Source: Candidatus Paralachnospira sangeri
GTDB taxonomy: Bacteria > Bacillota > Clostridia > Lachnospirales > Lachnospiraceae
NCBI GenBank assembly: GCA_904397815.1
Contig: CAJFOT010000059.1
Span: forward strand, 1-63,255
DNA length: 63,255 bases
Direction of reading: 5' to 3'
Shown here: one piece after another, positions 16,455 through 27,001 of the stretch
How the letters are laid out: each line of letters opens with the position of its first letter
Position numbering within the stretch: the stretch's first letter is position 1
Program-made: the position numbers and the translations under genes
Notes under the pieces: model-generated
Told to the model about the DNA's origin: nothing
Seen by the model: the letters and a program-made list of their open reading frames with translations, nothing else
Databases searched by the model: none

Positions 16455-18665
16455 TTATTTGAAATCAAATTGTATCATAACATTTTTTTTCAAATCCGTC
16501 CATTCATAATAGGATTCTATTTCATTTACTGCCTGTAAAATCAGTCTGGAATCCCCGGATTTAAAATATACGATTTGATAAAAAATATCGTTGATTTTTG
16601 TAATGCCCGGGTCTGCCGGTCCGATGACTGTAAGACCGGTCTGACAAAAATCACCCAGTTTTCCGGCGATCAGCGCCGCCCCCTCCTTTGCCAGTTCCTC
16701 CCTCCGCGAAGAGACTGTGACAGAAACCATCTCTGTACAGGGAGGGTAGTCCATCAGACGGCGGTAGGACATTTCCTCCCGGAAAAACATTTCATAATCC
16801 TGTTCTGCCGCTGCCCGGATGCTGTAATGCTCCGGCACGTAGGTCTGGATCAGCATTTCCCCCGGCCTCCCCCGGCGGCCGCTTCTGCCAGCCGCCTGAG
16901 TCAGCAGCTGGAAGGTCCGCTCCGCCCCCCGGAAATCGTCGGCGTAAAGGGAGAGATCCGCAGCCAGGGCCGCCACCAGGGTAACATCGGGGAAATCGTG
17001 TCCCTTCACGATCATCTGAGTGCCGATAAGGATGTCAGCCTCATGGGCCATAAAGGCAGACAGAATTTTCTCGTGTCCGTCCTTCCCTCCGGTGGTGTCC
17101 TGATCCATCCGCAGGATGCGGGCCTTGGGGAACATTTTGACAGCTGCTTCTTCCACTTTCTGGGTGCCGGTGCCGAAGCCGGCGATATAAGGTGACCCAC
17201 AGGAAGGGCACAGCCTGGGAATCGGGGCGGTATAACCGCAGTAATGGCAAACCAGCATACCGTTTCTGTGGGCTTTCAGGGAAACATCGCAGTGGGGGCA
17301 CTTGATTGCTTCCCCGCAGCTGCGGCAGGAGACAAAACTGGAATAGCCCCTCCGGTTCAGGAACAGCATCACCTGCTCCTTCTGCTCCAGCCGCTGCGTA
17401 ATTCCGGCAAACAGCCGTCGGCTGAAGATACTGCGGTTTCCCGCTTTCAGCTCTTCCCGCAGGTCCACCACCGACACAGCTGCCAGCCGGCTCCCTTCCT
17501 GCGCTCTCCTGGTCAGCCTGTCCAGTTTATAATCTCCCCGGACAGCTCTGGCGTAGGTGTCCACGGAGGGGGTGGCAGAGCCCAGCACCAGTCCAGCCCC
17601 TGTCATCTCCGCCAGTCTTTTCGCCACGTCCACCGCGTGATACCGGGGAACGGTCTCGTTTTTGTAGGCACCCTCATGCTCCTCATCGATCACAATCAGC
17701 CCCAGTCTGGGAAAAGGCGTAAAAAGAGCGGACCTGGGACCGATCATAATACTGACCTGCCCGTTCCTGGCCCGCTCAAACTGATCATACCGCTCGCCCT
17801 GGGACAGGCGGGAGTGGATAAAGGCCACCCTGGAGCCGAACCGGCGGTAAAACCGCATCACAGTCTGGTAGGTCAGGGAAATCTCCGGAATCAGCATAAT
17901 CACCTGTCTGCCTCTGGACAGAATGTGGGCAATCATTTCCATATAGACCTCTGTCTTGCCGCTTCCGGTGATCCCATGCAGCAGCGTAACGCCGGGCTGT
18001 CCCCGGTCAAAGTCCCGGACAAACTGGCTGACTGCCTTCTCCTGCTCTTCGTTCAATACGACATGGGGGACAACGGGGCCGCCCTCCGCTTCCTTCATGT
18101 TGCGCTTTTCCTCCAGCCTGGCCAGTCCGGCCTGAATCACACTGTCCAGGGCAGACTTGCTGATATTCAGTTTGTGGAGCACTGCCTCATAGGGAATCTG
18201 TTCATCGCTCGCCAGCGCCTGGAGGAGACGAATGCGGGCTGTCTGGTTTTTCTTTACATGGGTGTGGAGATAATCCAGGATCTCCCCGGTGGAGACTGTA
18301 CGCATCAGAACCCGCTCCACCCGGGGCTTTACCTTTTTTTTCACCGGCGTCACCGTTTTCATGGCCTGGATCATGGTACAGCCGTACCGCTGCTTCATCC
18401 AGACAGCTAGGGACAGCAGCCGCTGTTCGATGGACATTTCGCCCCGGATCACACTGTGGATCTCCTTCAGTCCTTCCGGCTGATAGGACGTCTGATCTGA
18501 GAAGCCGGTGATATATCCCTTTACCAGCCTGTTGCCCCTGCCGAAAGGGACATAGACAGGGGTTCCCTCTGTCAGCTCTTCCCCCATCCCATCAGGGATC
18601 CGGTACTGAAAAATCCTGTCCAGGCTGCCCTGGGCGATATCCACAATTACATCCGCGTATTTCAT
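16455..18665 (-). CDS. priA: Primosomal protein N' (replication restart helicase)
   Basis: The 736-aa superfamily-2 helicase recognises stalled forks and reloads the replisome. After the N-terminal 3'-DNA-binding and winged-helix parts comes Walker A LLHGITGSGKTEVYM and Walker B VIDEEHE, then paired zinc-binding Cys clusters (CRSCGEAIKCPHC and CHYCG...CPSCG) and the late helicase motif TQAAGRSGRRGRPGE. The gene is immediately adjacent to the murF stop with no gap, so it is probably translationally coupled. Confidence 0.97.
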   Translation of the reverse strand: MKYADVIVDIAQGSLDRIFQYRIPDGMGEELTEGTPVYVPFGRGNRLVKGYITGFSDQTSYQPEGLKEIHSVIRGEMSIEQRLLSLAVWMKQRYGCTMIQAMKTVTPVKKKVKPRVERVLMRTVSTGEILDYLHTHVKKNQTARIRLLQALASDEQIPYEAVLHKLNISKSALDSVIQAGLARLEEKRNMKEAEGGPVVPHVVLNEEQEKAVSQFVRDFDRGQPGVTLLHGITGSGKTEVYMEMIAHILSRGRQVIMLIPEISLTYQTVMRFYRRFGSRVAFIHSRLSQGERYDQFERARNGQVSIMIGPRSALFTPFPRLGLIVIDEEHEGAYKNETVPRYHAVDVAKRLAEMTGAGLVLGSATPSVDTYARAVRGDYKLDRLTRRAQEGSRLAAVSVVDLREELKAGNRSIFSRRLFAGITQRLEQKEQVMLFLNRRGYSSFVSCRSCGEAIKCPHCDVSLKAHRNGMLVCHYCGYTAPIPRLCPSCGSPYIAGFGTGTQKVEEAAVKMFPKARILRMDQDTTGGKDGHEKILSAFMAHEADILIGTQMIVKGHDFPDVTLVAALAADLSLYADDFRGAERTFQLLTQAAGRSGRRGRPGEMLIQTYVPEHYSIRAAAEQDYEMFFREEMSYRRLMDYPPCTEMVSVTVSSRREELAKEGAALIAGKLGDFCQTGLTVIGPADPGITKINDIFYQIVYFKSGDSRLILQAVNEIESYYEWTDLKKNVMIQFDFK

Positions 18666-20051
18666 TTATTTCTTCTCTTCTTTCATCAGAAAAGCCACAA
18701 TCTCATTCAGTTTCATGCCGTTGGAGCCTTTCAGCAGAATCAGATCTCCCGGCCCGGCTTCCGCTGCCAGAGCCTCTGCCGCTTTACGGTTGTCCGACCA
18801 GTAACAGACAGAAGCCCCAGGGGATGTTTCTTCGACCCCTCTTCCGATTTCCCGGGCACGATCTCCGATAATATAGAAGGCATCAATGTGCAGAGAGCCG
18901 CCGTACACGCCGGTCTGGTAGTGGAACAGAGGGGAATTCTCCCCCAACTCCAGCATATCAGCCAGCACAGCGATCTTTCTGCCGCCGCAGTTCATGGCGT
19001 TCAGCACCTGGAGGGCTGCCTTCATGGAATCCGGGCTGGCATTATAGGTATCGTCAATCAGATGGATTCCCTCCGGGGTCTCCTTCATCTCCAGACGGCG
19101 GGTAAATCCATGGAAACCTTCCAGCGCCTTCACAGCCTCTTCCATGGGAATGCCCATCTCACAGGCGGCAGCTACAGCAGCCAGACAGTTTTTCACATTG
19201 TGGATGCCGGGTACATGGAGCCTGACTGGCATCGTCCGTCCCTGACACAGGATGGAGAAGGCTGCCTGGTTTTCCTCCATATGGACATCCAGAGCCTGAT
19301 AATCACATCCTTCTCCGGTTCCGTACCACACCTTCCGAAAGGGCAGCTCTGTCCCGTACCGACGCAGCATGTCATCATCCCCGTTTAAGATCAGCAGGCC
19401 GTTCTCCGGCATACCGTCGGTGATATGGAGCTTTTCCTGACAGATCCGGTCCCGGGAACCCAGATTTTCGATATGGGATACGCCGATGTTGGTGAATACA
19501 GCCATATTGACGGCGGCCATCCTGGCGATGACAGCCATCTCTCCCGGCAGGCTCATGCCCATTTCCAGCACCGCCGCCTCATCCTCCGGCCCGATCTGGG
19601 AAAGCATAATCGGCAGTCCCAGCTGTCCGTTATAATTGCCGTGGGTCTGAAATACCCGGTATCTGGCAGACAGAGCCGTCCCGATCATCTCACGGGTGGA
19701 GGTTTTTCCCACGCTGCCTGTCACACCGATCACCGGCAGAGTCAGCCGTTTCCGACAGTATGCCCCCACTGCCTGGAGGGCGCTGCGGGTGTTCTCCACA
19801 TAAATCAGCGCCCGGCCCTCAGGGGCTGTGATTCCCTCCTCTTCCGTCAGACAGGCCGCAGCTCCCTTCTCACAGGCCATGGGGATAAACCGGTGACCGT
19901 CTGTGTTCTCTCCCCGGAAGGGAACGAACAGATCTCCCGGTTCTGTCTTCCGGGAATCAATCACCAGCTGCCGTACCGGCGTGTCCGGGCTGCCCTGGAG
20001 CAGCCTGCCTCCGGTGGCCTCCAGAATTTCCTTTACTGTCATATGCTCCAT
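18666..20051 (-). CDS. murF: UDP-MurNAc-tripeptide-D-Ala-D-Ala ligase
   Basis: The 461-aa Mur ligase adds D-Ala-D-Ala to the UDP-MurNAc-tripeptide in the cytosol. The ATP-binding loop is GVTGSVGKTSTREM. Downstream are VFTNIGVSHIENLGSRD and the C-terminal IDDTYNASPDSMKAAL signature that separates MurF from the other ligases. It follows murE by 9 bases; the two catalyse consecutive steps. Confidence 0.97.
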   Translation of the reverse strand: MEHMTVKEILEATGGRLLQGSPDTPVRQLVIDSRKTEPGDLFVPFRGENTDGHRFIPMACEKGAAACLTEEEGITAPEGRALIYVENTRSALQAVGAYCRKRLTLPVIGVTGSVGKTSTREMIGTALSARYRVFQTHGNYNGQLGLPIMLSQIGPEDEAAVLEMGMSLPGEMAVIARMAAVNMAVFTNIGVSHIENLGSRDRICQEKLHITDGMPENGLLILNGDDDMLRRYGTELPFRKVWYGTGEGCDYQALDVHMEENQAAFSILCQGRTMPVRLHVPGIHNVKNCLAAVAAACEMGIPMEEAVKALEGFHGFTRRLEMKETPEGIHLIDDTYNASPDSMKAALQVLNAMNCGGRKIAVLADMLELGENSPLFHYQTGVYGGSLHIDAFYIIGDRAREIGRGVEETSPGASVCYWSDNRKAAEALAAEAGPGDLILLKGSNGMKLNEIVAFLMKEEKK

Positions 20052-20060
20052 TTCTTCCTC

Positions 20061-21545
20061 CTACTCTTCTGCCGCCGGCGCCTTGCGGCCCAGCCGTTCC
20101 TCCAGGCACTCTCTGGCCACCGCGCTGTCCAGGAAGGGATACCGCACGCCCTCGATCTCCTGGTAATCCTCGTGGCCCTTGCCGATAATCACGATCATAT
20201 CCCCTGGCAGGGCGTTCTGGATGCTGTAGGAAATCGCCTCCCGCCGGTCAGGGATCTCGATATATTTTCCGCTGGTTTTTCCCAGGCCGATCTTAATATC
20301 CGCAATAATGTCCTCCACCTTTTCCCAGCGGGAATTATCCGCAGTGATAATACACAGATCTGCCATGGAGCCGCCAATTTCTCCCATGTCATACCGCCTC
20401 AGCTTCGAGCGGTTTCCGCCGCAGCCGAATACACAGACCAGCCGTTTCGGCTGGTAGGCCCGCAGTGTGGTCAGCAGGCTTTCCATGCTGACGGCGTTGT
20501 GGGCGTAATCCACGATAACGGAAAAATCTCCTGCATAGACCAGTTCCATCCGTCCGTTTACGGTGATGGTATTCATTGCTTCCTGAACCGCCTTCTCATC
20601 GATGCCCAGCAGCTGAGCCAGGCAGATGGCTGCCAGGGCATTGTATGCATTATACATGCCGGGGATGTTCACCCGCACATGATAGTGTGCCATTCCCTCC
20701 AGGTCAAAACCGATGCCCAGAAATCCATGCTCCGATAAAAATTTGACATGATCGATATACAAATCCGCCTTTGGATTGATGCCGTAGGTGTAGAGACGGC
20801 CGCAGTGATCCCGGGTCACCTGGTTGAAATGTTCATCGTCCATATTGGCGATGCCGCAGCGGCAGATTTTCAGCATCTGGCTTTTGTAATAAAGATATTC
20901 CTCAAAGTCCTTGTGTTCGTTGGGGCCGATATGGTCCGGCGAGATATTGGTGAACACGCCGTAGTCAAAGATCATGCCGTCCACCCTGTGCATCATGATG
21001 CCCTGGGAAGAAACCTCCATAATCATATACTGACATCCGGCGTCCGCCATCCGGCGGAAATATTCCATCAGCTCATAGGATTCGGGAGTGGTGTTTTTTG
21101 TCGGATACAGCTGACCGTCGATATAAGCGCCGTTGGTGCCTACCATGCCCACCTTCTTTCCTGCCTGCTCCAGAATGGCCTTCATCATATGAGTGGTGGT
21201 GGTTTTTCCCTTGGTGCCGGTTACGCCCACGGTAATCATCTGGTCTGTCGGCCTGCCGAAATATATGTAGGACATTTTCGCCAGGGCAGAACGGGCAGAC
21301 GGGGTTCTGACCACTGTCACCCCCGGCGCGGCCTCCACTTCCTTCTCAACGATAACAGCGGCGGCGCCGGCTTCCACAGCCGACGGGATAAACTGATGGG
21401 CATCAACGGCGGTTCCGCTGATGCACACGAACACCGAGCCCTTTTCCACCTTTCTGGAATCATATACCAGGGTCGTGATCTCGATATCCAGATCCCCCTG
21501 TACCTGTTCATAGTCTACATTTTCCAACAACTGACGCAGAAGCAT
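20061..21545 (-). CDS. murE: UDP-MurNAc-L-Ala-D-Glu amino-acid ligase
   Basis: The 494-aa ligase adds the third stem-peptide residue. It has GVTGTKGKTTTTHMM for ATP, and the carbamoylated-lysine region downstream. The specificity loop reads ADNSRWEKVED: the Arg of the DNPR motif used by meso-diaminopimelate enzymes is kept but Pro is Ser. Meso-DAP is therefore likely, also given the presumed lineage, but the residue choice is not proven. It lies between ftsK and murF. Confidence 0.95.
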   Translation of the reverse strand: MLLRQLLENVDYEQVQGDLDIEITTLVYDSRKVEKGSVFVCISGTAVDAHQFIPSAVEAGAAAVIVEKEVEAAPGVTVVRTPSARSALAKMSYIYFGRPTDQMITVGVTGTKGKTTTTHMMKAILEQAGKKVGMVGTNGAYIDGQLYPTKNTTPESYELMEYFRRMADAGCQYMIMEVSSQGIMMHRVDGMIFDYGVFTNISPDHIGPNEHKDFEEYLYYKSQMLKICRCGIANMDDEHFNQVTRDHCGRLYTYGINPKADLYIDHVKFLSEHGFLGIGFDLEGMAHYHVRVNIPGMYNAYNALAAICLAQLLGIDEKAVQEAMNTITVNGRMELVYAGDFSVIVDYAHNAVSMESLLTTLRAYQPKRLVCVFGCGGNRSKLRRYDMGEIGGSMADLCIITADNSRWEKVEDIIADIKIGLGKTSGKYIEIPDRREAISYSIQNALPGDMIVIIGKGHEDYQEIEGVRYPFLDSAVARECLEERLGRKAPAAEE

Positions 21546-21590
21546 GCGCGGTTCCTCCTTGCTTATTGTCCTGTCTGCCAGGACTGATTG

Positions 21591-24500
21591 CTATATTGTA
21601 TTCTGTTGTCCGGCTACATAAGCCTCAAACTCTTCCATGGTCATCAGCACTTTTCTCGGCTTCGTTCCTTCATCCTCTCCCACGACACCGGCCTCAGACA
21701 GCTGGTCGATGATCCTGGCAGCCCGGTTAAAGCCGATTTTAAAGGCTCGCTGCAGCATACCGCTGGAGGCTTTTTCCTTTTCGATGACGAAGCGCCCCGC
21801 CTGTACGAAATAAGCGTCCCGCTCCGACTGGCCGCCTGTGCCGTGGTCTCCCAGGCCGTTTTCCCCGGAAAGCTGCATTTCCACCGCGCTGTGGTAGGCA
21901 GGGCCGTCGGAATGCTCTGACAGGAACTTCACTACAGCTGCCACCTCCTGGTCGGAGACAAATGCCCCCTGGAGCCGCACCGGCTTGGGATAGCCGGACG
22001 GAGAGAAGAGCATATCGCCCTTTCCCAGCAGCTTTTCCGCGCCGTTCATATCCAGAATGGTTCTGGAATCCACGCCGGAGGAAACGGCGAAGGCGATCCG
22101 GGAGGGCATATTGGCCTTAATCAGGCCGGTGATGACATTAACCGAGGGCCGCTGAGTCGCCAGTACCAGGTGGATGCCCGCGGCTCTGGCCAGCTGGGCC
22201 AGACGGCAGATAGCGTCCTCTACCTCTCCCGGCGCCACCATCATCAGATCAGCCAGCTCGTCTACAATAATGACGATCTGGGGCAGCTTTTTCATCGGCT
22301 CCCCGTCAGGGGCCAGCTCATGCCGGTCCGCCTTCTCATTATAACTTTTCAGGTCTCTGACTGTGCATTCAGCAAATTTCTTATATCGGTCGGTCATCTC
22401 CGCCACTGCCCAGTTCAGGGCTCCGGCCGCCTTCTTCGGGTCAGTGACCACAGGAATCAGCAGATGGGGAATACCATTGTATACACTTAATTCCACCACT
22501 TTAGGATCTACCATGATCAGGCGGACATCCTCCGGCGAAGCCTTATAGATCAGGCTCATAATCAGGGTGTTGATGCATACTGACTTGCCGGAGCCGGTGG
22601 CGCCGGCGATCAGCAGGTGGGGCATACTGGCCAGGTTTGTCACTACGATGCGGCCGCCCAGATCCTTACCCACAGCGAAGGCCAGCTTCGACGGATGTTT
22701 GCGGAACTCTTCCGATTCCACCAGCTCCCGGAAATAAACCGTCACCTTTTCCTTGTTCGGCACCTCGATTCCCACGGCGGCTTTGCCGGGGATAGGCGCC
22801 TCGATGCGGATATCCTCCGCTGCCAGATTCAGTTTGATATCATCGGTCAGGGAGACGATTTTACTCACCTTTACACCCTGCTCCGGGGAAACCTCATAGC
22901 GGGTGACAGCCGGGCCGCAGCTGATATTGGTTACGCTGACGCCCACGCCGAAGCTTTTCAGCGTCTGCTGCAGTTTAATCGCAGTTTCCTTCAGTTCCTG
23001 ATCCCGGTTCCGGCTCCCCTTTCCCTGGGGCTGGGTCAGCAGGCTGAACGGAGGGAACTGATAGGGTCTCGGGGGCCTGGACGGCTGAGGAACTGCCGCA
23101 GCCGCTCCTGCCTGCCCGATTCCGGTCTGACTCATTTGTACGGAACTGTTCTGTCCGGTCATTCTCTGTCCAGTTCTATTCTGCCCGGGCCGGACCGCCT
23201 GTCCTTCTTTAAGCCCCTGGGGCGTAGGTACATCTTCTGACAGATCCTCTGCTTTCACCTCTGCCTCAATCACCTTTCCGGAAGCTGTGGTGATCGTTCT
23301 GGTCTCGTACTGGGGCGAGGATTTTTTAAAGCTGAACTGCGGTTCCTTTTCGTGCACATCCTCAGGAAATACATCCTGGAATATATCATCTCCGCCATAT
23401 CCGGGCCGGTTTTCTGCCTGGTCCGGCTGTATCTCTGCCCCATTGTCCCACGGATCAAAAACTTCTTCCGGCGCAGAAGGAACAGCGTGTTCTACCGCTT
23501 TCAGCTCATCAAGCGTTCGTACATCTTTCTGCGCAAAAATCCTGTCGATTTCCCCGGAGATATGAGACAGCCAGTCCTCTTCCGCGTCCGCCGATTCCTC
23601 TTCTTCTCCGGTTTCAGGCTGGTCAAAGGGCACCTGAATCGGGCTGATATTCCTGGCAGAATTCAGGTGCTGAATATCCACTGTTTCCTGCCTGTCCTTT
23701 TTTTCTGTTTCTTTTGGCTGCTCCTGTTCTGAGGGTGCGTGATTGTGTGCCGGAGGGGTACTGTATCCCGCCGCATCTGCCAAAGGTTCGGCACGAGAAG
23801 TTCGGGCGGGAATGTCTCCATGGACGATCTCAGGCTGGATAGTCTCTGCCGTCAGACTCTCAGCCTCATCCTGCCCGACGCGCAGCACCGGATCTTTCAT
23901 GATTCCTTTGATCTTCCGATCCATGCGTTTCTGATTTTCCCGTTCTTCTCTCTCCTGGGCCTTCCGCTCCCGGGCCTGGGCTCTATACTCATCATAATAT
24001 TCCCTGGTTCTGCTGACATCCTCTCTGGCCGCAGAATACAGACGGCTGCTGCCTCGTTTTACCGGCTGAAAAAAAGAACGTCCTGTAATCAGCACCATTA
24101 AAATAATCAAAGCGACAATTAATACCACTGCCATTCCCCACAGTCCTACATTGGGCCGAAGAAGCGCATTCAGAATACCGCCCAAAACGCCACCGGATAC
24201 AGCTCCTTCCTCAGCTCTCTCATAATAGTAGAGAAGATCCCAAGTATCATGGGGCATTTGGCTGCTGAACAGCTGCAGGACACCGCACGCAAGCCAGAAA
24301 ACCAAAATAACTGCCATTAACTTCAGCATAGCGATATAATTACGCCGGTTGGAAATGAAAAACACCATAATTCCGAAAAAGAAAAAGGGAAACAGATAAC
24401 CGGCCTGCCCCATCATCCCATGCATAAAAGCAAACAGGCTTTCCCCCAGACTTCCGCACAGATGAAAATTGCTGAATAATAGTATGACGGAAATTGCTGT

Positions 24501-24644
24501 TGTCAGCAAGAATAAAATTTCATCTAAAAATACCACTGGCGATTCCTGCTTTTTTTGTTTCTGGCTGCCTTGCTGCCTTTTGCCGGAAGAAGTCTTTCTG
24601 CCATTTCCGGCTGCTTTTCCTGTTGTCTTTTTACTGGATGCCAC
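21591..24644 (-). CDS. ftsK: FtsK/SpoIIIE-family DNA translocase
   Basis: The 1017-aa protein pumps chromosomal DNA through the division or sporulation septum. Four N-terminal transmembrane segments (about residues 35-190) lead into a long charged, Gln/Pro-rich linker. The C-terminal motor has Walker [16 protein letters not shown] and Walker [13 protein letters not shown], followed by a gamma winged-helix domain ([19 protein letters not shown]) that reads orienting DNA motifs. It heads the ftsK-murE-murF-priA run. FtsK versus SpoIIIE function cannot be separated from sequence. Confidence 0.95.
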   Translation of the reverse strand: MASSKKTTGKAAGNGRKTSSGKRQQGSQKQKKQESPVVFLDEILFLLTTAISVILLFSNFHLCGSLGESLFAFMHGMMGQAGYLFPFFFFGIMVFFISNRRNYIAMLKLMAVILVFWLACGVLQLFSSQMPHDTWDLLYYYERAEEGAVSGGVLGGILNALLRPNVGLWGMAVVLIVALIILMVLITGRSFFQPVKRGSSRLYSAAREDVSRTREYYDEYRAQARERKAQEREERENQKRMDRKIKGIMKDPVLRVGQDEAESLTAETIQPEIVHGDIPARTSRAEPLADAAGYSTPPAHNHAPSEQEQPKETEKKDRQETVDIQHLNSARNISPIQVPFDQPETGEEEESADAEEDWLSHISGEIDRIFAQKDVRTLDELKAVEHAVPSAPEEVFDPWDNGAEIQPDQAENRPGYGGDDIFQDVFPEDVHEKEPQFSFKKSSPQYETRTITTASGKVIEAEVKAEDLSEDVPTPQGLKEGQAVRPGQNRTGQRMTGQNSSVQMSQTGIGQAGAAAAVPQPSRPPRPYQFPPFSLLTQPQGKGSRNRDQELKETAIKLQQTLKSFGVGVSVTNISCGPAVTRYEVSPEQGVKVSKIVSLTDDIKLNLAAEDIRIEAPIPGKAAVGIEVPNKEKVTVYFRELVESEEFRKHPSKLAFAVGKDLGGRIVVTNLASMPHLLIAGATGSGKSVCINTLIMSLIYKASPEDVRLIMVDPKVVELSVYNGIPHLLIPVVTDPKKAAGALNWAVAEMTDRYKKFAECTVRDLKSYNEKADRHELAPDGEPMKKLPQIVIIVDELADLMMVAPGEVEDAICRLAQLARAAGIHLVLATQRPSVNVITGLIKANMPSRIAFAVSSGVDSRTILDMNGAEKLLGKGDMLFSPSGYPKPVRLQGAFVSDQEVAAVVKFLSEHSDGPAYHSAVEMQLSGENGLGDHGTGGQSERDAYFVQAGRFVIEKEKASSGMLQRAFKIGFNRAARIIDQLSEAGVVGEDEGTKPRKVLMTMEEFEAYVAGQQNTI

Positions 24645-24672
24645 GTTATTTCCTCCCGTCTACGGATCACAC

Positions 24673-26904
24673 CTACATTGACTGCTTACTTACTGCTGCG
24701 ATATGTTTTCGCTCCATCCAGAGGGAGCCGCAGAAAAGAGCCAGCCCGATGAGACTGATATAAAAGCCCATCCTCCAGGCGGTCAGTCCCTGATATTTCA
24801 TTACAATTACGCCTTCGCCGGCAGGGACTGACAGCTCTGCCAGCTGATTCTTTCCTCTGGATATCTCCAGAAGCTGCTGATTTTCTCCTTCACCCTCCCA
24901 GACGGCTATATAGCCCGGATAATAGAGTACCGGCATTTCCACCACTGCCCCGGAGCTTTCTGTTCCGTCCAGCCGATATTCCATCACCATGCTGGTTCCC
25001 TGTTTTTGAAAATCCGTCACAGAGAAATCCGGGTCGTCTGAAAGGGGAACTGCCTCCCGATCTTTCAGCCATGCCACATCAGTGCCGGTGTACAGATATT
25101 CCCCGCCGGCGATATCATCCCGGTCAGGCAGCTCTTCTTTCATCAGATAAATGTCTCCTCTGGCGAAATCATCCATATAATAGCACGCCGGCAGGATGGC
25201 CAGAATCAGGGCCGCCGCCAGGACGCTGCAGGGACTGCCGCACTGCTCCTTCAGCCATTCAGCCCCTGCTCCCGCGCTGAAGGTCAGGAATACCGCGGCG
25301 CAGGAAAGGAAACGCCAGGGAAATTGGATAAAGGAAATTCCTTTTTCAAACAGCGGAACCCGGAACAGAATGTCCCAGGGAAACCATTGGGTTGTCATCA
25401 ATACGAAGAAAATGCCCAGTCCCAGACAGACACAGGGCATGGTCCGCTCCCGCCGCCATGCCTTTACTGCAATGCCGTACAGACAGCAGGCGGAAAAGAA
25501 AATCAGGGCAATCCCCAGACAGAGGGACATTTTCCCGTTCAGGCTCTCTCCCACAAAGCTGGTATCCCCCTGGGCCCGGGGAAAGACCTGAAAGATCTGT
25601 ACAAAGGAAAGGGCGATTTTTTCAAACTGAAGCTGCATGGAACCGGTATTCAGCTCTTCCCGGAACATATGGAGGAAGGGCACCAGAAACCAGAGATTCA
25701 GAATCACCGACCACAGCCCGGATTTCACCAGAGCGAAAAACCTGGATTTTTCAAATACCTTTCGGATAAAAATCAGACAGAACAGGAAGGTGATCATCAC
25801 TGCAAACAGGGTGGAAATCACATGGCTCTGGAGGACACCGCAGATACCGGCAGTCAGCCATGGCCATCGGTCCGGATTCCCTTTCAGTACTTCATACAGT
25901 CCGTATACCAGCAGCGGCATAAAGGTCATGGCCAGCAGTTCTCCCAGAGCAAACCGGGTATAGCAGTTGATCAGCCTGTAAATCGCTAAAGCATACAGCA
26001 GGCTGCAAACCAGAGCTGTAAAACGGGAAGAAAACATTCTTCCGGCGCAAAAATACATAATAGCCCCTGTGGCCATATTCACCAGCAGCATAAACAATCC
26101 CACCGCTGTCACCATCGAGACGCCTGCCGCACGCAGAAGAGCCGGCAGATACAGGAAAAGCTCCGGATACATCAGCGGTGCGGCATAACCATATCCATTC
26201 AGAGTATCGGGCTGGATGCGCACCGGAAACTGGCCATCCTGCAGGCCGGCACAGATCTCCTCAATCCGGTTCAGATGAAAGGACATATCCTGGCCTTTGA
26301 TCAGATAACCATTGATAAAAGGAATGGTGGCCAGCAGACCCAGGCTCAGAAGCCACAGGTATGTCTTTCTGGCGGAGCTCTCTTTCCAGTCCAGGTAAAC
26401 CCAGATGCCCAGCAGGATCAGGGCCGCCCCGCAGATAAAGAACCGGTCGGTACAGACCGGCCCGTCAGACTGGATCACCACATTTTTGATATTCAGGCTG
26501 CCGGTACCGTTATAGTAGAGACAGACGGTCAGATTTTTCCCGTCCTCCTCCAGCTGAATCTGCACCTCCCGGCAGGAAGGGGCAGACAGTAAAACACCTT
26601 CCATATTGCTGAAATAACTGTCATCGGTATAAATATAGAAGGTATTATCATCCGTATCGGTTTCATAATTCATGATAATGGTGTAGCTGCCGGCAGGCAG
26701 GGACACAGAGGGAGTCTCCGCCAGAATGCCGTCATATTCACTGGCCTCGTCAGCCGACAGAGAGTCATTGTGAAAGCGGGTCAGCCCATTCTGCCCAAAT
26801 TCTCTGTAATAGTAATCTTTATCTCCTGACAGTGCTGTCCAGACCAGGATGATCCCCGCCAGCACCGCGTATATGATCCATTTTCTGCTTCGGTTCATAC
26901 CCAT
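24673..26904 (-). CDS. Large polytopic membrane protein (GT-C/YfhO-like layout)
   Basis: From the ATG at 26904 the protein is about 743 aa. An N-terminal membrane helix and a beta-rich extracellular segment (to about 170) precede roughly ten to twelve hydrophobic helices and a second C-terminal extracellular domain ending in one more helix. The layout resembles GT-C type glycosyltransferase-like or YfhO-like proteins; no catalytic residues can be assigned with confidence. The start is set inside the open frame (26934) because the promoter at 26951-26979 leaves no leader for the outer ATG, and GGA lies 6 bases before the inner one; ATG 26898 is also possible. Confidence 0.7.
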   Translation of the reverse strand: MGMNRSRKWIIYAVLAGIILVWTALSGDKDYYYREFGQNGLTRFHNDSLSADEASEYDGILAETPSVSLPAGSYTIIMNYETDTDDNTFYIYTDDSYFSNMEGVLLSAPSCREVQIQLEEDGKNLTVCLYYNGTGSLNIKNVVIQSDGPVCTDRFFICGAALILLGIWVYLDWKESSARKTYLWLLSLGLLATIPFINGYLIKGQDMSFHLNRIEEICAGLQDGQFPVRIQPDTLNGYGYAAPLMYPELFLYLPALLRAAGVSMVTAVGLFMLLVNMATGAIMYFCAGRMFSSRFTALVCSLLYALAIYRLINCYTRFALGELLAMTFMPLLVYGLYEVLKGNPDRWPWLTAGICGVLQSHVISTLFAVMITFLFCLIFIRKVFEKSRFFALVKSGLWSVILNLWFLVPFLHMFREELNTGSMQLQFEKIALSFVQIFQVFPRAQGDTSFVGESLNGKMSLCLGIALIFFSACCLYGIAVKAWRRERTMPCVCLGLGIFFVLMTTQWFPWDILFRVPLFEKGISFIQFPWRFLSCAAVFLTFSAGAGAEWLKEQCGSPCSVLAAALILAILPACYYMDDFARGDIYLMKEELPDRDDIAGGEYLYTGTDVAWLKDREAVPLSDDPDFSVTDFQKQGTSMVMEYRLDGTESSGAVVEMPVLYYPGYIAVWEGEGENQQLLEISRGKNQLAELSVPAGEGVIVMKYQGLTAWRMGFYISLIGLALFCGSLWMERKHIAAVSKQSM

Positions 26905-26950
26905 ACCCGTTCCAATCTGAAAAATCTCCGGCATTCTTCATGCGCTTTTC

Positions 26951-26979
26951 AGTATATCACACAACAGAACATGTGTCCA
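26951..26979 (-). promoter_or_regulatory. Promoter of the polytopic membrane protein gene
   Basis: On the minus strand TGGACA (26979-26974) and TATACT (26956-26951) are 17 bases apart. It lies between the MocR-type regulator gene and the membrane protein gene, so the latter has its own promoter. Confidence 0.6.
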
Positions 26980-27001
26980 GTTATCCATTTTCTGGTTCTG
27001 C

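Noticed and set aside
17244..20738. Long plus-strand open frames of 388 and 437 codons opposite priA, murF and murE
   Set aside because: They are antisense shadows of GC-rich coding DNA; they have no ribosome sites and no recognisable domains, whereas the minus strand encodes complete known enzymes.
16455..24644. Missing ylmE/sepF-type genes within the ftsK-mur run as evidence of deletion
   Set aside because: Gene spacing is tight and normal; clusters in Clostridia vary and nothing suggests a loss.
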